Assembly: GCA_017936885.1 (NCBI GenBank)
Contig: JAGBEO010000033.1
Span: 1 to 64,000, forward strand
Direction: 5' to 3'
DNA from: Lachnospiraceae bacterium
GTDB taxonomy: Bacteria > Bacillota > Clostridia > Lachnospirales > Lachnospiraceae
DNA: 64,000 nucleotides
A program made the translations under genes and the position numbers. The notes beneath the pieces are model-generated. The model ran no database searches. It had not been told where the DNA came from and worked only from the letters and a program-made list of their open reading frames with translations. Below, one piece after another: positions 37,777 to 46,079 of this stretch. Every line of letters starts with the position of its first letter. Within the stretch, counting starts at the first letter, position 1.

Positions 37777-38925
37777 ATGTTAGGAAGAACGAATGCGGTA
37801 TATGCAGAAAGTACAGAAACGGCATCTTTGTCTTTTGAAAGTGAATCTATATTAACCCCTTCGTCTAGTGATATATGGAAAATTGAATATATAAATAATG
37901 TATATTTTGTCTTTTTGGATAATTTTTCTGTTTTGTTTGGTACAGACATAAGTAGTTTGAAAATCCTGCAAAAAGAGGGAAGTAATCTATTAGCAACGCA
38001 TGTTGTTTATAAAGATGAAACATATGCATTTATATCTACAAGTGTAACCTTATCAAGCTCCGGTACACAATATTTTAACGTATATATATCAACAGATTTA
38101 ATAGATTTTGATGTCATTACGATTTCAAATAATATTTTAAAAGGTACAGACTTATTTGGAATTTTTTTAAGTAGCACAAAAAAGATCATTGTAATGACAC
38201 AGCGTTGTTTAGGTATATTTGACTCGTTCAATGAAATGAAAGAGGGAACAGCTTCAATCGTTGAATTTACATATATATCAATTAATTCAACGAAAGACTC
38301 AAAAAATCAAAAAAGAAAAACCAGAATTTTAAATGATAGAATATTCACTGGGTATGATGGGGATTCGAGCCCATATGTTATTACGTTGGATGGTAATAAA
38401 GAAACTATAGTAGATCAACCAGCCATTATACATGGAAAATTTTATTTTTGTAATTCTACGTACCCTAGTACAACTATAATTTATTATTCGCTAAATGGTG
38501 TTGATTATTTAAAGATAGCCGAGGTAGATATATTTTTTAAAAGCATTGAACTTGTAGAATATGAGGATGGTGCTATTGGTATTTTAGCAAAAACAAATGA
38601 TACTTACGGTTTTGCATTAGTTGAAGCAAATTCTGAAATTTCCAACGCGTTGAGTAATCTCGTAGACGGAAAAGGTATAATTGGAACGATTAATTGCTTT
38701 TGCAATGTCGGTATGTATACATATTTAGGTTGCACAGGTGGCGTAATTATGAAAACATGGGTTGATTATTCTGGTAAGGGTAATACCCCAAATGTGACCG
38801 TGTTAAAGACCTTGAGTGCAAAACAGGCATTGAATGAATCAAAGTCATACACAAATGAACAGATTGCAGCGTTGGAAGAAAGAGTAGCAGCGTTGGAAGC
38901 GTTAACAACAATCTCAACTGAGTGA
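37777..38925 (+). CDS. Candidate receptor-binding protein
   Basis: The 382-residue protein is dominated by beta-strand repeats (YINNVYFVFLDNFSVLFGTDISSLKIL..., YYSLNGVDYLKIAEV) in a propeller-like pattern. It ends with a short coiled coil (KQALNESKSYTNEQIAALEERVAALEAL) suited to trimerisation. It is the last tail gene, clearly AT-richer than its neighbours, and is followed by a terminator. Position and composition suggest the host-range protein; the receptor is unknown. Confidence 0.55.
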   Translation: MLGRTNAVYAESTETASLSFESESILTPSSSDIWKIEYINNVYFVFLDNFSVLFGTDISSLKILQKEGSNLLATHVVYKDETYAFISTSVTLSSSGTQYFNVYISTDLIDFDVITISNNILKGTDLFGIFLSSTKKIIVMTQRCLGIFDSFNEMKEGTASIVEFTYISINSTKDSKNQKRKTRILNDRIFTGYDGDSSPYVITLDGNKETIVDQPAIIHGKFYFCNSTYPSTTIIYYSLNGVDYLKIAEVDIFFKSIELVEYEDGAIGILAKTNDTYGFALVEANSEISNALSNLVDGKGIIGTINCFCNVGMYTYLGCTGGVIMKTWVDYSGKGNTPNVTVLKTLSAKQALNESKSYTNEQIAALEERVAALEALTTISTE

Positions 38926-38953
38926 TTTATTTGTATTATATCAAAGAAAGTAT

Positions 38954-39001
38954 AAAAACCGCTTATATGACTGTTATATGAGGTCATAAAGGCGGTTTTT
39001 G
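38954..39001 (+). terminator. Terminator after the tail genes
   Basis: The outer stem AAAAACCGC/GGCGGTTTTT closes a 28-base region that can pair further (TATGAC/GTCATA), followed by a short T run. It separates tail and lysis genes and may work in both directions. Confidence 0.75.
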
Positions 39002-39036
39002 TATTAAATAAAATTATAAAGAAAAGAGGAAAAAAT

Positions 39037-39528
39037 ATGGAAAAGAACAATGTTGTAAGAATGGTAACTACAGGATGTGCAGGGATCGTATCGGCGGTGG
39101 CGGCATGGCTGTTTGCCAGGCTGGGAATTCTGCTGTATGTGATCGTAACACTGGCGGTGATGATGTGTATTGACTATCTGACTGGAATGCTGGCAAGCAA
39201 GTACGAGGCGATTGATCATCCCAATGATGCAAATTATGGATGGAATTCCAAAAAGGGAGCGAAAGGAATTATCAAGAAAGTGGGTTATCTGTGTGTGATT
39301 ACTGTAGCGATCGTGGTAGACTACATCATTATGCAAGTGGCAGAGACTGCTGGAATCGAAACAAATATTAAGGCTTTTTTCGGACTGCTGGTGACTGTAT
39401 GGTATCTCCTGAATGAGCTTCTTTCCATTATTGAAAATGTCGGCAGGATGGGGGCACCGGTACCGGAATGGCTTACCAAGTACATAGCGGTGCTGAAAAA
39501 TAAGATTGATACAAAAGGTGGCGAGTGA
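39037..39528 (+). CDS. Phage holin (toxin-secretion/phage-lysis type)
   Basis: The 163-residue protein has about four membrane segments (starting CAGIVSAVAAWLFARLGILLYVIVTLAVMMCIDYLTGML). It carries the conserved DYLTGMLASK...NSKKGAKGIIKKVGYL of the Bacillota holin 4 family and a C-terminal ENVGRMGAPVPEWL. It would form the membrane lesion that releases endolysin. AAAAGAGGAAAAAAT precedes the ATG. The endolysin gene follows immediately. Confidence 0.92.
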   Translation: MEKNNVVRMVTTGCAGIVSAVAAWLFARLGILLYVIVTLAVMMCIDYLTGMLASKYEAIDHPNDANYGWNSKKGAKGIIKKVGYLCVITVAIVVDYIIMQVAETAGIETNIKAFFGLLVTVWYLLNELLSIIENVGRMGAPVPEWLTKYIAVLKNKIDTKGGE

Positions 39529-39530
39529 TC

Positions 39531-40778
39531 ATGGTAATAGGAGTAAACTGTGGGCATACAGTCAACGGTGCCGGTTATGGCGCCGTTGGCATTATTAAGG
39601 AAAGCGAGCATACAAGGCTGGTAGGACAGGCACTTATGGACTTGCTCAGGGCAGCAGGCATAGAAGTCATTGATTGCACAATAGATTCGGCAAATAGTCA
39701 GAACGAATATCTGGCTGCCGCCGTGGAACTTGCCAACAAGCAGGAACTTGACTGGTTTATTAGCATCCACTTCAATGCATCCTCAGCACATACCGGTCAT
39801 GGCGTGGAGGTTTATACTTATGAGGGCAGACCGTATCAGGATGCACTGGATGTGTGCAGCGGTATAGCAGCCCTTGGCTTTACAAATCGCGGAGTTAAAG
39901 CCGGAACTGGGCTGTATGTGATCAGGAAAACGAAAGCCAAGGCCATGCTGATTGAATGCTGCTTTTGCGACAATGAAGAGGATGTTGCTTTATACAATGC
40001 AGTAGGAGCACAGGGAATTGCTAAGGCGATCTGTAATGCCATCCTGCCGTACGCAGAAGATCAGAATATGGGAACACCAATCATGGGAAACAGCAAAGCA
40101 ACAGCAGAGCAGCTAAATGCTTTACTGTTAGCTAAGAATCCACAAGCAACAGGTTATCTGCATCTTGCCGAGATTTTCTTAGAGGAAGGTGTAAAAGAAG
40201 GTGTAAGAGGTGACGGAGCATTCTGCCAGGCGTTGATCGAAACAGGATGTTTCAAGTTTGGCGGTGATGTGCAGCCGGATCAGCATAACTATGCAGGACT
40301 TGGAGCTACAGGCGGCGTACCGGGGCTTTCCTTCCAGGATGACAGGACAGGCATCAGGGCACAAATCCAGCATCTTAAGGGATATGCAACCACTAGCCCA
40401 TTGATTCAAGAATGTGTTGATCCCAGATATAAATATGTCAGTAAGGGCTGTGCTCCAACCTTTGAACAGCTTTCGGGGAAATGGGCGGTGCCGGGATATT
40501 CTGGGTATGCAAGCCTTGAAGCGGCATGGGCTGCGAAAGATTCCTATGGGGATCACATCGTGCAGTTACTTGATCTGGCAGTAGGAAAGGAAGTTGCGCC
40601 GATGCAACCGGACAATACCGATCGGGACGAAACAGCGCCGGAAGGAATGCTGTATGTAGTCCAGGTGGGAGCTTATAAGAGTCTGAATAATGCTAAGACA
40701 TTGCAGGATAGACTAAAGAAGACAGGGATTATTTCAGAGGTTAATTTATATAAAATAGAAACAAGTAACATAAAGTAA
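39531..40778 (+). CDS. Endolysin: amidase_3 plus glucosaminidase-like domain, short SPOR-like end
   Basis: The 415-residue lysin starts with an N-acetylmuramoyl-L-alanine amidase of the amidase_3 type (about residues 1-175). His and Glu ligands are visible in GVNCGH, ISIHFNAS and LIECCFCDN. A GH73-like segment follows (about 190-340: LNALLLAKNPQATGYLHLAEIFLEEGVKEGVRGDGAFCQALIETG...NYAGLGATGG). The end is the first half of a SPOR domain (YVVQVGAYKSLNNAKTLQDRLKKTGI), which stops abruptly. The short SPOR may be a truncation beside attR. The ATG at 39531 fits the AAAGGTGGCGAG site. Confidence 0.9.
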   Translation: MVIGVNCGHTVNGAGYGAVGIIKESEHTRLVGQALMDLLRAAGIEVIDCTIDSANSQNEYLAAAVELANKQELDWFISIHFNASSAHTGHGVEVYTYEGRPYQDALDVCSGIAALGFTNRGVKAGTGLYVIRKTKAKAMLIECCFCDNEEDVALYNAVGAQGIAKAICNAILPYAEDQNMGTPIMGNSKATAEQLNALLLAKNPQATGYLHLAEIFLEEGVKEGVRGDGAFCQALIETGCFKFGGDVQPDQHNYAGLGATGGVPGLSFQDDRTGIRAQIQHLKGYATTSPLIQECVDPRYKYVSKGCAPTFEQLSGKWAVPGYSGYASLEAAWAAKDSYGDHIVQLLDLAVGKEVAPMQPDNTDRDETAPEGMLYVVQVGAYKSLNNAKTLQDRLKKTGIISEVNLYKIETSNIK

Positions 40779-40785
40779 AAAATCA

Positions 40786-40805
40786 TGTTGCATTTCGTGT
40801 TGCAT
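40786..40805 (+). repeat. Paired TGTTGCAT boxes, candidate integrase arm sites (right)
   Basis: Two TGTTGCAT boxes start 12 bp apart. The whole 20 bp differs at one base from the pair inside the int 3' end. They lie 124 bp inside attR. Confidence 0.5.
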
Positions 40806-40865
40806 AGCTTGAATTTTTATCTCAAAAATAAGAATTGAGATTCCGTTTATAGCATTAAACAAACA

Positions 40866-40921
40866 ACTTAAAAATCCCGTATTTATGCGTTTTTTCAACT
40901 ATTCGCATAAATACGGGATTT
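40866..40921 (-). terminator. Long hairpin terminator next to tRNA-Leu, inside the prophage
   Basis: A perfect 18-bp stem (AAATCCCGTATTTATGCG and its complement) with a 14-base loop ends on the minus strand in five Ts, and on the plus strand in three. It lies 10 bp beyond the tRNA 3' end, so in the lysogen it probably terminates tRNA-Leu transcription and blocks read-through from the lysin gene. Confidence 0.8.
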
Positions 40922-40929
40922 CTTCAATT

Positions 40930-40957
40930 ACTGCGGAAGATGGGACTTGAACCCACA
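40930..40957. other. attR core
   Basis: This 28-bp segment is identical to 3334-3361 and lies within the 3' end of the intact tRNA-Leu. The match includes the T arm and acceptor 3' strand. Confidence 0.92.
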
Positions 40958-41015
40958 CGACCTTGCGGTCACAAGATCCTTAGTCTTGCTCGTCTGCCAA
41001 TTCCGACACTTCCGC
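40932..41015 (-). tRNA. tRNA-Leu(AAG)
   Basis: An 84-nt class II tRNA has acceptor stem GCGGAAG/CTTCCGC, a D arm with AATTGGCAGA, anticodon stem CAAGA/TCTTG with loop CTAAGGA (anticodon AAG), a variable arm (TGACCGCAAGGTCG) and T loop TTCAAGT. Discriminator A fits Leu. It is the prophage attachment gene, and the 3' end remains intact after integration. Confidence 0.95.
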
Positions 41016-41260
41016 GTACGTTTCACAACGCAAGTAATATAATACTGTTTTTGTTAAAAAAAGTCAATAGCTTTTTGCAAAATATTTCAGTGGAATTTTT
41101 CAGTGTTTTTTAAAAGTTTAACAAAATAAATTTTTTTGTTTAAAAAGTCTTTCAGTAAAAAGCAAGACACGATATACTAATATACAAATATGAATGAGGC
41201 ATGAAGGATTTACCATAAATGTATAGGTAAAGCAACAATATAAGGTAAGGAGTGAGCAAT

Positions 41261-42067
41261 ATGTATGAATTTACAGATGATTGTCTGATTGGCGTAGAAA
41301 AACTGGATAATGAGCATAGGGAGTTATTTCGGATTATCAATGAAGCTATGAATCTGCTTGGCAATGAGTTCAAAGAAGATAAGTATGATGATATTGTGCA
41401 GATTCTAAACGAATTGAAAGACTACACGGAGTATCATTTCCGCCATGAAGAGAAGTATATGGAGGAGATTAACCATCCGGAGTTGTTGCTTCAGAAAAGA
41501 CAGCATATGGAATTTACAGCGAAAATAAATGAACTGGATGCAATTGTTGATTTCCGGGAACAGCATGAAGTATTGGAGGAACTGTTAAAGTATCTTGTCA
41601 CATGGTTATACCGTCATATTATCGGCAGTGATATTATGATTGGTAAAATGATGCCCATGGAGCAGTGGGAGAAACAGCCCAAATTTGTCTTTTCTGATGA
41701 ATATTACACCGGTATTGAGTTTGTGGATAATGAGCATAAAGAGCTTTTCCGTATTATCGAAGATGTTAATCAGGTAATTATGAATGATTATGTTCATGAT
41801 AAATATGACGAGATTGTGCGCCTGTTGGAAGAATTAAAGAATTATACCCAGTATCATTTCAATGATGAAGAAGAGTATATGACAAAAATCGGCTATGAAG
41901 GGTTGGGGGCACAGAAGAAAGCACATGATGCATTCATAAATCGTCTGGAGGAGTTAGATTTAGAAGAGATTGATGATAACCAACAGCAGACGCTGGAAGA
42001 ACTTATGGAATTTTTGACTAGTTGGCTTGTAAATCATATTTTACATATGGATAAGAAGATTAAATAG
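41261..42067 (+). CDS. Two-domain bacteriohemerythrin
   Basis: The 268-residue protein contains two complete hemerythrin domains. Domain 1 (about 1-130) has NEHRELF, YHFRHEEKYME, HMEF and HIIGSD. Domain 2 (about 140-267) has NEHKELF, YHFNDEEEYM, AHDAF and HILHMDK. Each should bind a di-iron centre and oxygen, probably for oxygen sensing or protection in an anaerobe. The ATG follows AAGGTAAGGAGTGAGCAAT; an in-frame GTG nine bases earlier is possible. It appears monocistronic. Confidence 0.92.
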   Translation: MYEFTDDCLIGVEKLDNEHRELFRIINEAMNLLGNEFKEDKYDDIVQILNELKDYTEYHFRHEEKYMEEINHPELLLQKRQHMEFTAKINELDAIVDFREQHEVLEELLKYLVTWLYRHIIGSDIMIGKMMPMEQWEKQPKFVFSDEYYTGIEFVDNEHKELFRIIEDVNQVIMNDYVHDKYDEIVRLLEELKNYTQYHFNDEEEYMTKIGYEGLGAQKKAHDAFINRLEELDLEEIDDNQQQTLEELMEFLTSWLVNHILHMDKKIK

Positions 42068-42188
42068 AAAGTTAAGCCAGGGATCAAAGGAGAAAATGAG
42101 AGCGGCAAAAGCAAAAAGTTGAAAAAGAATAAAAGTTAAAAAATGGGCTTGACATGCGGAGCAAAAGAAGATACAATATCAATTGTTC

Positions 42189-42272
42189 GCAGAAGTGGCG
42201 GAATTGGCAGACGCGCACGGTTCAGGTCCGTGTGGTGGCAACACCATGAGGGTTCAAGTCCCTTCTTCTGCA
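42189..42272 (+). tRNA. tRNA-Leu(CAG)
   Basis: An 84-nt class II tRNA has acceptor stem GCAGAAG/CTTCTGC, the D-arm sequence AATTGGCAGA, anticodon stem CACGG/CCGTG with loop TTCAGGT (anticodon CAG), a long variable arm and T loop TTCAAGT. Discriminator A. A terminator follows within 5 bases. Confidence 0.96.
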
Positions 42273-42276
42273 TGGA

Positions 42277-42309
42277 AGAGATAATCGAAAGATTATCTCT
42301 TTTTCTTTA
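42277..42309 (+). terminator. Terminator of tRNA-Leu(CAG)
   Basis: A perfect 10-bp stem (AGAGATAATC/GATTATCTCT) with a GAAA tetraloop is followed by TTTTCTTT. Confidence 0.93.
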
Positions 42310-42400
42310 CAAAAGCATTATTGTAAAAAGGAAAAAATCATAAAAAACGGAAAGGTAAGTTGCCAACAGAGTGTTGATATACTCCCGCCAATACAGTTGT

Positions 42401-42429
42401 TTGCTTTTTCATAAAGAGTATGTTAGAAT
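42401..42429 (+). promoter_or_regulatory. Promoter of the GerMN lipoprotein gene
   Basis: TTGCTT (42401-42406) and TAGAAT (42424-42429) are separated by 17 bp. They lie 45 bp before the ATG, which has TCGGAGGAG just upstream. Confidence 0.6.
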
Positions 42430-42474
42430 ATAACCCGATTCAGTGACAGTTGCGAAAGATTTCGGAGGAGTATT

Positions 42475-43206
42475 ATGAATAAGAGAATGAAAATAACATT
42501 GGCAGCTGTTGCCGCTATGTTTATCATTGCTGCTTGCAGCAACGCTGCTGAGAACACAACGACTGTAGGAGAAAATGTAGTCCCGGAGGCGTCTTCTGGG
42601 GAGATGCTGGTAGATGGTTTGGAATACTTATTAAGCGAGGATAAGGAAGATATTATACAGATTCCTGATGCGATGGAATCTGTATCGGATACCGAATCGG
42701 AAGAAGCGGATACGATAGAAGAATTTGAGGATATCCCCACAGACGATAGGGAGGCAGATACAGAACAGGTGGAACTGATTCTGTATTATAGTAACGGAAC
42801 CTTTGACAGTCTTGATTCTGATCTTGTGGAAGCAGAGAAACTGACTGCCGAGACACTCATATCTGCGCTTTCCAGACATAATATTGTATCATTGGATACC
42901 AAGGTACTCTCTTTTGAGGAAGAGGAAATAGTGGGCGGTAAGATATTGCATCTGGACTTGTCTAAGGCAATTGATGAGTATTTAAGAACGATGACCAGAG
43001 AGGCAGAGAGTATTATTATTGCATCCATTACAGATACCTTCTTGGAAAATTATAAGGCTGATTCTATTTATATTACCGTAGATGGAGAGCCGCTTACGAC
43101 TCCATATGCCGTGTATGATGAGCCTTTAAAAAAGTGTATGCCGCAGGATCTGATAGAGAATGTGGAAAGCGTAGAAGAAGAGGAAAAGGAAAATGGCAGA
43201 GATTAG
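42475..43206 (+). CDS. GerMN-domain lipoprotein
   Basis: The 243-residue protein has a lipoprotein signal ([22 protein letters not shown], lipid-attachment Cys at 21). An acidic, disordered stretch (about 25-100) follows. A GerMN-like domain at about 100-215 ([38 protein letters not shown]...[17 protein letters not shown]...[28 protein letters not shown]) ends the fold. GerMN lipoproteins occur in spore formers and often bind envelope partners. It overlaps the DUF4125 gene by 14 bp, so the two are co-expressed. Confidence 0.85.
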   Translation: MNKRMKITLAAVAAMFIIAACSNAAENTTTVGENVVPEASSGEMLVDGLEYLLSEDKEDIIQIPDAMESVSDTESEEADTIEEFEDIPTDDREADTEQVELILYYSNGTFDSLDSDLVEAEKLTAETLISALSRHNIVSLDTKVLSFEEEEIVGGKILHLDLSKAIDEYLRTMTREAESIIIASITDTFLENYKADSIYITVDGEPLTTPYAVYDEPLKKCMPQDLIENVESVEEEEKENGRD

Positions 43207-43822
43207 TGCGCGTGAACAGTTGATATTTGATATTACACAGATTGAGTGGGATATGTTTCAGCATGTCTATAATACAGGCGGCAGAGCATCCTGTCAGGAT
43301 GATCCTGACACCTTTTTCAAGATGCGTATGAGCCAGTGGATGGTCTATTCTGATGAGGTGCTTCACAGTTATTTGGAAGACTGTGAGAATGCTTATCAGG
43401 AGGGGAGAAATCTTCTGTTTGAAAAGTATGGCAGGATGATGGAGACTACATTCCCGGAGGAATATGAGCAGATTAAGGAGCATCTGCCTGATGTTTCTGA
43501 TAAGGAAGAGCTTGTAGAGAAGATTGTGAAGATCAATCTGGAATGGGATGCGAAGATGTTAGAAGAGTATCCGAATCTGCGTAACAGGGGCAGAGTGCTC
43601 ACAACTGCAGAGGACGGTATCATGGCAGGATCGTCCATGGAGAGTTATTTGAGATGTGAATTGTTGTCCTATTCTAAGAAGACATTGGAACTGATCCGGC
43701 AGGAGACAGAGGAAGCATATCAAAAAGGCGAGAGCCTGTTGAAACAGACCATCGCCAATGAAACGTTATTCTACGGCTATACTTCCCTGGAAGAAGCGGA
43801 AGAAAAACACGGTAAACTTTAA
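43193..43822 (+). CDS. DUF4125 family protein
   Basis: The 209-residue helical protein carries the DUF4125 pattern: [47 protein letters not shown], then [31 protein letters not shown] and [10 protein letters not shown]. It belongs to a family common in gut Clostridia with no assigned reaction. There is no signal or membrane segment. It is coupled to the GerMN lipoprotein gene upstream and followed by a terminator. Confidence 0.82.
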   Translation: MAEISAREQLIFDITQIEWDMFQHVYNTGGRASCQDDPDTFFKMRMSQWMVYSDEVLHSYLEDCENAYQEGRNLLFEKYGRMMETTFPEEYEQIKEHLPDVSDKEELVEKIVKINLEWDAKMLEEYPNLRNRGRVLTTAEDGIMAGSSMESYLRCELLSYSKKTLELIRQETEEAYQKGESLLKQTIANETLFYGYTSLEEAEEKHGKL

Positions 43823-43828
43823 AAAAAT

Positions 43829-44533
43829 TTAAAAATGCAAGCGTCTGCGTACTTCGTTGCGCAGGCGTTTTTTAGCGAGAATCGTAATCAGCGCTATGTC
43901 GATGATGACACATACGGTTAATACTACTGCCGACCATGTAATCGCATAGGGGCGGTTTATAAGATGCCGGATCAGCAGTTCCAACGATACACAGAATGCC
44001 GGAATCTCTATGAACAGGTAGAGTGCACCGGACAGGATCGTAAAGGGAAAGATCTTGGCAAGCAGCGTATATAGTTCCATCATGCCCGTCAAAAGGATGG
44101 CAATGGGAAGTCCCAATTGCCAAAACCATACATCGGAAGAGGTTAAGCGGCTGATTAGAAACAGATAGACCGCTATAGCAAGTCCGTCCGAAAGTAAAGA
44201 GATATAAAGCGGTGTCTTACTGTAGAAGACCGCCGGAAAGGTAAAGACGAACAGGCAGATACAGATGCCGATTACCAGAAGCGACCATAGAGAAGCATGA
44301 AATACCAGCAGATTTAACAGCAGGCAGGTTACACTTGTGGCAGTCAGGACCACGGACAGCAGGATGCCTAAATCCTTGCGCTTCACGGTTTCCACCTGTC
44401 CTTTGTTAGCAGGATAGGGGGAAGAAGGTAATTCTTTGTTTTTTTCATTCGGATTAATAACGGGTGTATTGCAAAGGGGACAAGCCTGCAAGGATGGTTC
44501 CAGCTCTACACCGCAGTTGACACAGTATGACAT
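43829..44533 (-). CDS. DUF6320-type zinc-ribbon membrane protein
   Basis: The 234-residue protein opens with a zinc ribbon (YCVNCGVELEPSLQACPLCNTPV, residues 3-25). A polar linker and about six membrane helices (from residue 54 onward, LGILLSVVLTATSVTCLLLNLLVFHASLWSLLVI...) follow. This matches DUF6320 proteins of Clostridia. It lies 17 bp after the acyltransferase gene in the same direction, so the two form an operon. It may support or localise the acyltransferase; the function is unproven. Confidence 0.82.
   Translation of the reverse strand: MSYCVNCGVELEPSLQACPLCNTPVINPNEKNKELPSSPYPANKGQVETVKRKDLGILLSVVLTATSVTCLLLNLLVFHASLWSLLVIGICICLFVFTFPAVFYSKTPLYISLLSDGLAIAVYLFLISRLTSSDVWFWQLGLPIAILLTGMMELYTLLAKIFPFTILSGALYLFIEIPAFCVSLELLIRHLINRPYAITWSAVVLTVCVIIDIALITILAKKRLRNEVRRRLHF
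43842..43873. terminator. Convergent (bidirectional) terminator
   Basis: A 9-bp stem with two G-U pairs (CGTCTGCGT/GCGCAGGCG) is followed by six Ts on the plus strand; the minus strand also runs into Ts. It overlaps the last codons of the minus-strand DUF6320 gene and serves both converging genes. Confidence 0.75.
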
Positions 44534-44550
44534 AATGGATTCCTTTCTTT

Positions 44551-45882
44551 CTATATCGTTTCAAAATCACGGTTGCTTTCAATTCTGACATGGATGCCGT
44601 CCTGTACCAATTTGCGGAAAAAGTAGCGTTCCACATCGGCTTCCACAATACTGCTGGCAAAGTTGATAGTCAGGATATCTTCGAAACTGATAATGGCGCA
44701 GTTGGTACGGGAAGAGAATGGCTGGCCCATATAAATATCGAAGCGTTCGATGTGGGGCTTCATGCTTTCAGGTACTTGGAGTGCGCCCATGTTGGTGAGT
44801 CCGGCGGAAGAATTTTTATCCTGTACTTTCGTGTAAAAGGTGCGGACTACCAGATCTTTGATAAAAAGAGGTACTACGCGGATCACAGGATTGCGCTGTG
44901 TGGCAGCGTTGGTAGTGATATCGCCGCGCAGAAATTTCTCGTTGATATAATAACGCATGTAATGATGAATCTGGTTTACAATCTCTTCAAAGGTATATTC
45001 TCCGAGACGGGGGTCTATAGAAGGATATACCATAGTAATGAAATTGCGCAGTGTCCTGGAAGGGAAGAAGCGGCGCAGGTTGACCGGCATGGCGATCCGT
45101 ACCGGACGCAGCTTTAAGTGGAACTCCTGAGACTGCTTTTGCAGTAAGGCATACAGAAGCACCGCATTCAGATATTCCGTGATGCTGGCGTTGTACTTTT
45201 TAGCTACCGTTACGACTTCTTTGACAGATAAGACACCGTCTATAATGTTTAACGTATAAAACGGTTCCTTAGTGCCGCGGATACGATAGGTCTTCTCTGC
45301 GGGGCGGGGCGGTCTTACCTGGGCATGGGCATAGCGCATATAAGCATCTTCCAATTCCTCAGGATCAGGTTGGCTATGGATATCCAGCACGAAGCCGGAA
45401 GGCGTGATTGGGTGTCCTTTCAGTTCTAAGTAAACGGCTGTCAGCGTCTGCAGCAGACACATACCGCCTGTGCCGTCTCCCAGACAATGATGTGCTTCCA
45501 GGGCAATTCTGTTTTCATAATAGTAAACCCTAATAAGATAACGATTGTTACTCTTGAAATCCATTGGCATACAGGGATTCTTGATATCCTCCCTGACGTA
45601 GGGACCGGGGCGGTTATTCGGCTCTAAGTACCGCCAGAACATCCCTTTGCGAATGGCAACTTTATAAGTGGGAAAACGGGGAAGTGTCCTGTCAAGGGCT
45701 TCTTGCAGCAGATCGGAATCGACAGGCTCTTTCAGTACCACTGAGAGTCGGTAGACGGAAGAAAAATCACGTCGCTGCAGGGTGGGATAGACGATGGCGG
45801 ACAGATCCAGTTTGTACCAGACATCTTTTTTGCCTTTACCCGATGATTTCGTTTTAGAAGTTGATAAATCTTGCTTTGCCAT
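44551..45882 (-). CDS. Condensation-fold acyltransferase (alcohol acetyltransferase-like)
   Basis: The 443-residue protein has the CoA-dependent acyltransferase fold. The active-site motif HHxxxDG appears as EAHHCLGDGTGG near residues 130-141. The N-terminal half begins WYKLDLSAIVYPTLQRRDFSSVYRLSVVLKEPVDSDLLQEAL, and the C-terminal half contains LTNMGALQVPESM and TNCAIISFEDILTINFASSI. Related proteins transfer acyl groups to alcohols, lipids or glycosides. There is no signal peptide. It is divergent from an esterase gene and upstream of DUF6320, suggesting one acyl-ester pathway. Confidence 0.82.
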   Translation of the reverse strand: MAKQDLSTSKTKSSGKGKKDVWYKLDLSAIVYPTLQRRDFSSVYRLSVVLKEPVDSDLLQEALDRTLPRFPTYKVAIRKGMFWRYLEPNNRPGPYVREDIKNPCMPMDFKSNNRYLIRVYYYENRIALEAHHCLGDGTGGMCLLQTLTAVYLELKGHPITPSGFVLDIHSQPDPEELEDAYMRYAHAQVRPPRPAEKTYRIRGTKEPFYTLNIIDGVLSVKEVVTVAKKYNASITEYLNAVLLYALLQKQSQEFHLKLRPVRIAMPVNLRRFFPSRTLRNFITMVYPSIDPRLGEYTFEEIVNQIHHYMRYYINEKFLRGDITTNAATQRNPVIRVVPLFIKDLVVRTFYTKVQDKNSSAGLTNMGALQVPESMKPHIERFDIYMGQPFSSRTNCAIISFEDILTINFASSIVEADVERYFFRKLVQDGIHVRIESNRDFETI

Positions 45883-45981
45883 GAGTGTTTCGGAGTCCTT
45901 TTATTTTTCATGAACTGTTAGTAATAGCCGCGGAGGAATCAGGGAGATTCGTTCCGTTCTGTAAATGCATGAATTAAACTT

Positions 45982-46015
45982 ATTATACCACAGATTATCA
46001 TAATTATGGTAAAAT
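45982..46015. promoter_or_regulatory. Back-to-back promoters of the acyltransferase and esterase genes
   Basis: The minus strand shows TGGTATAAT (an extended -10, at 45990-45982) and the plus strand TGGTAAAAT (46007-46015). The bases between form an imperfect palindrome (ACCA...ATTATcATAATTAT...TGGT). Both promoters share this short segment, so one regulator could control both genes. Confidence 0.55.
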
Positions 46016-46079
46016 ATGAGAAATAGATCGTGGTATACGGTGGAATGCAGATAAATACTAAATGGCAGAGGAGATTTTA

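Larger units (their letters stand above)
3334..40957. mobile_element. Siphovirus-type prophage integrated in tRNA-Leu(AAG)
   Basis: The element is about 37.6 kb and is bounded by identical 28-bp copies of the tRNA-Leu 3' end. It has a leftward lysogeny block, rightward early and replication genes, then packaging, head, tail and lysis genes in the order typical of temperate siphoviruses of Bacillota. Portal, scaffold and MuF proteins are SPP1-like. All core modules are present and the tail-chaperone frameshift is intact, so I see no obvious inactivating lesion. The full tRNA is retained at the right end. Confidence 0.96.

Noticed and set aside
41017-41260. Gene-free stretch between tRNA-Leu and the hemerythrin gene
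   Set aside because: I see only AT-rich sequence with a TATACT -10-like hexamer near 41170 but no convincing -35, so no promoter is called.
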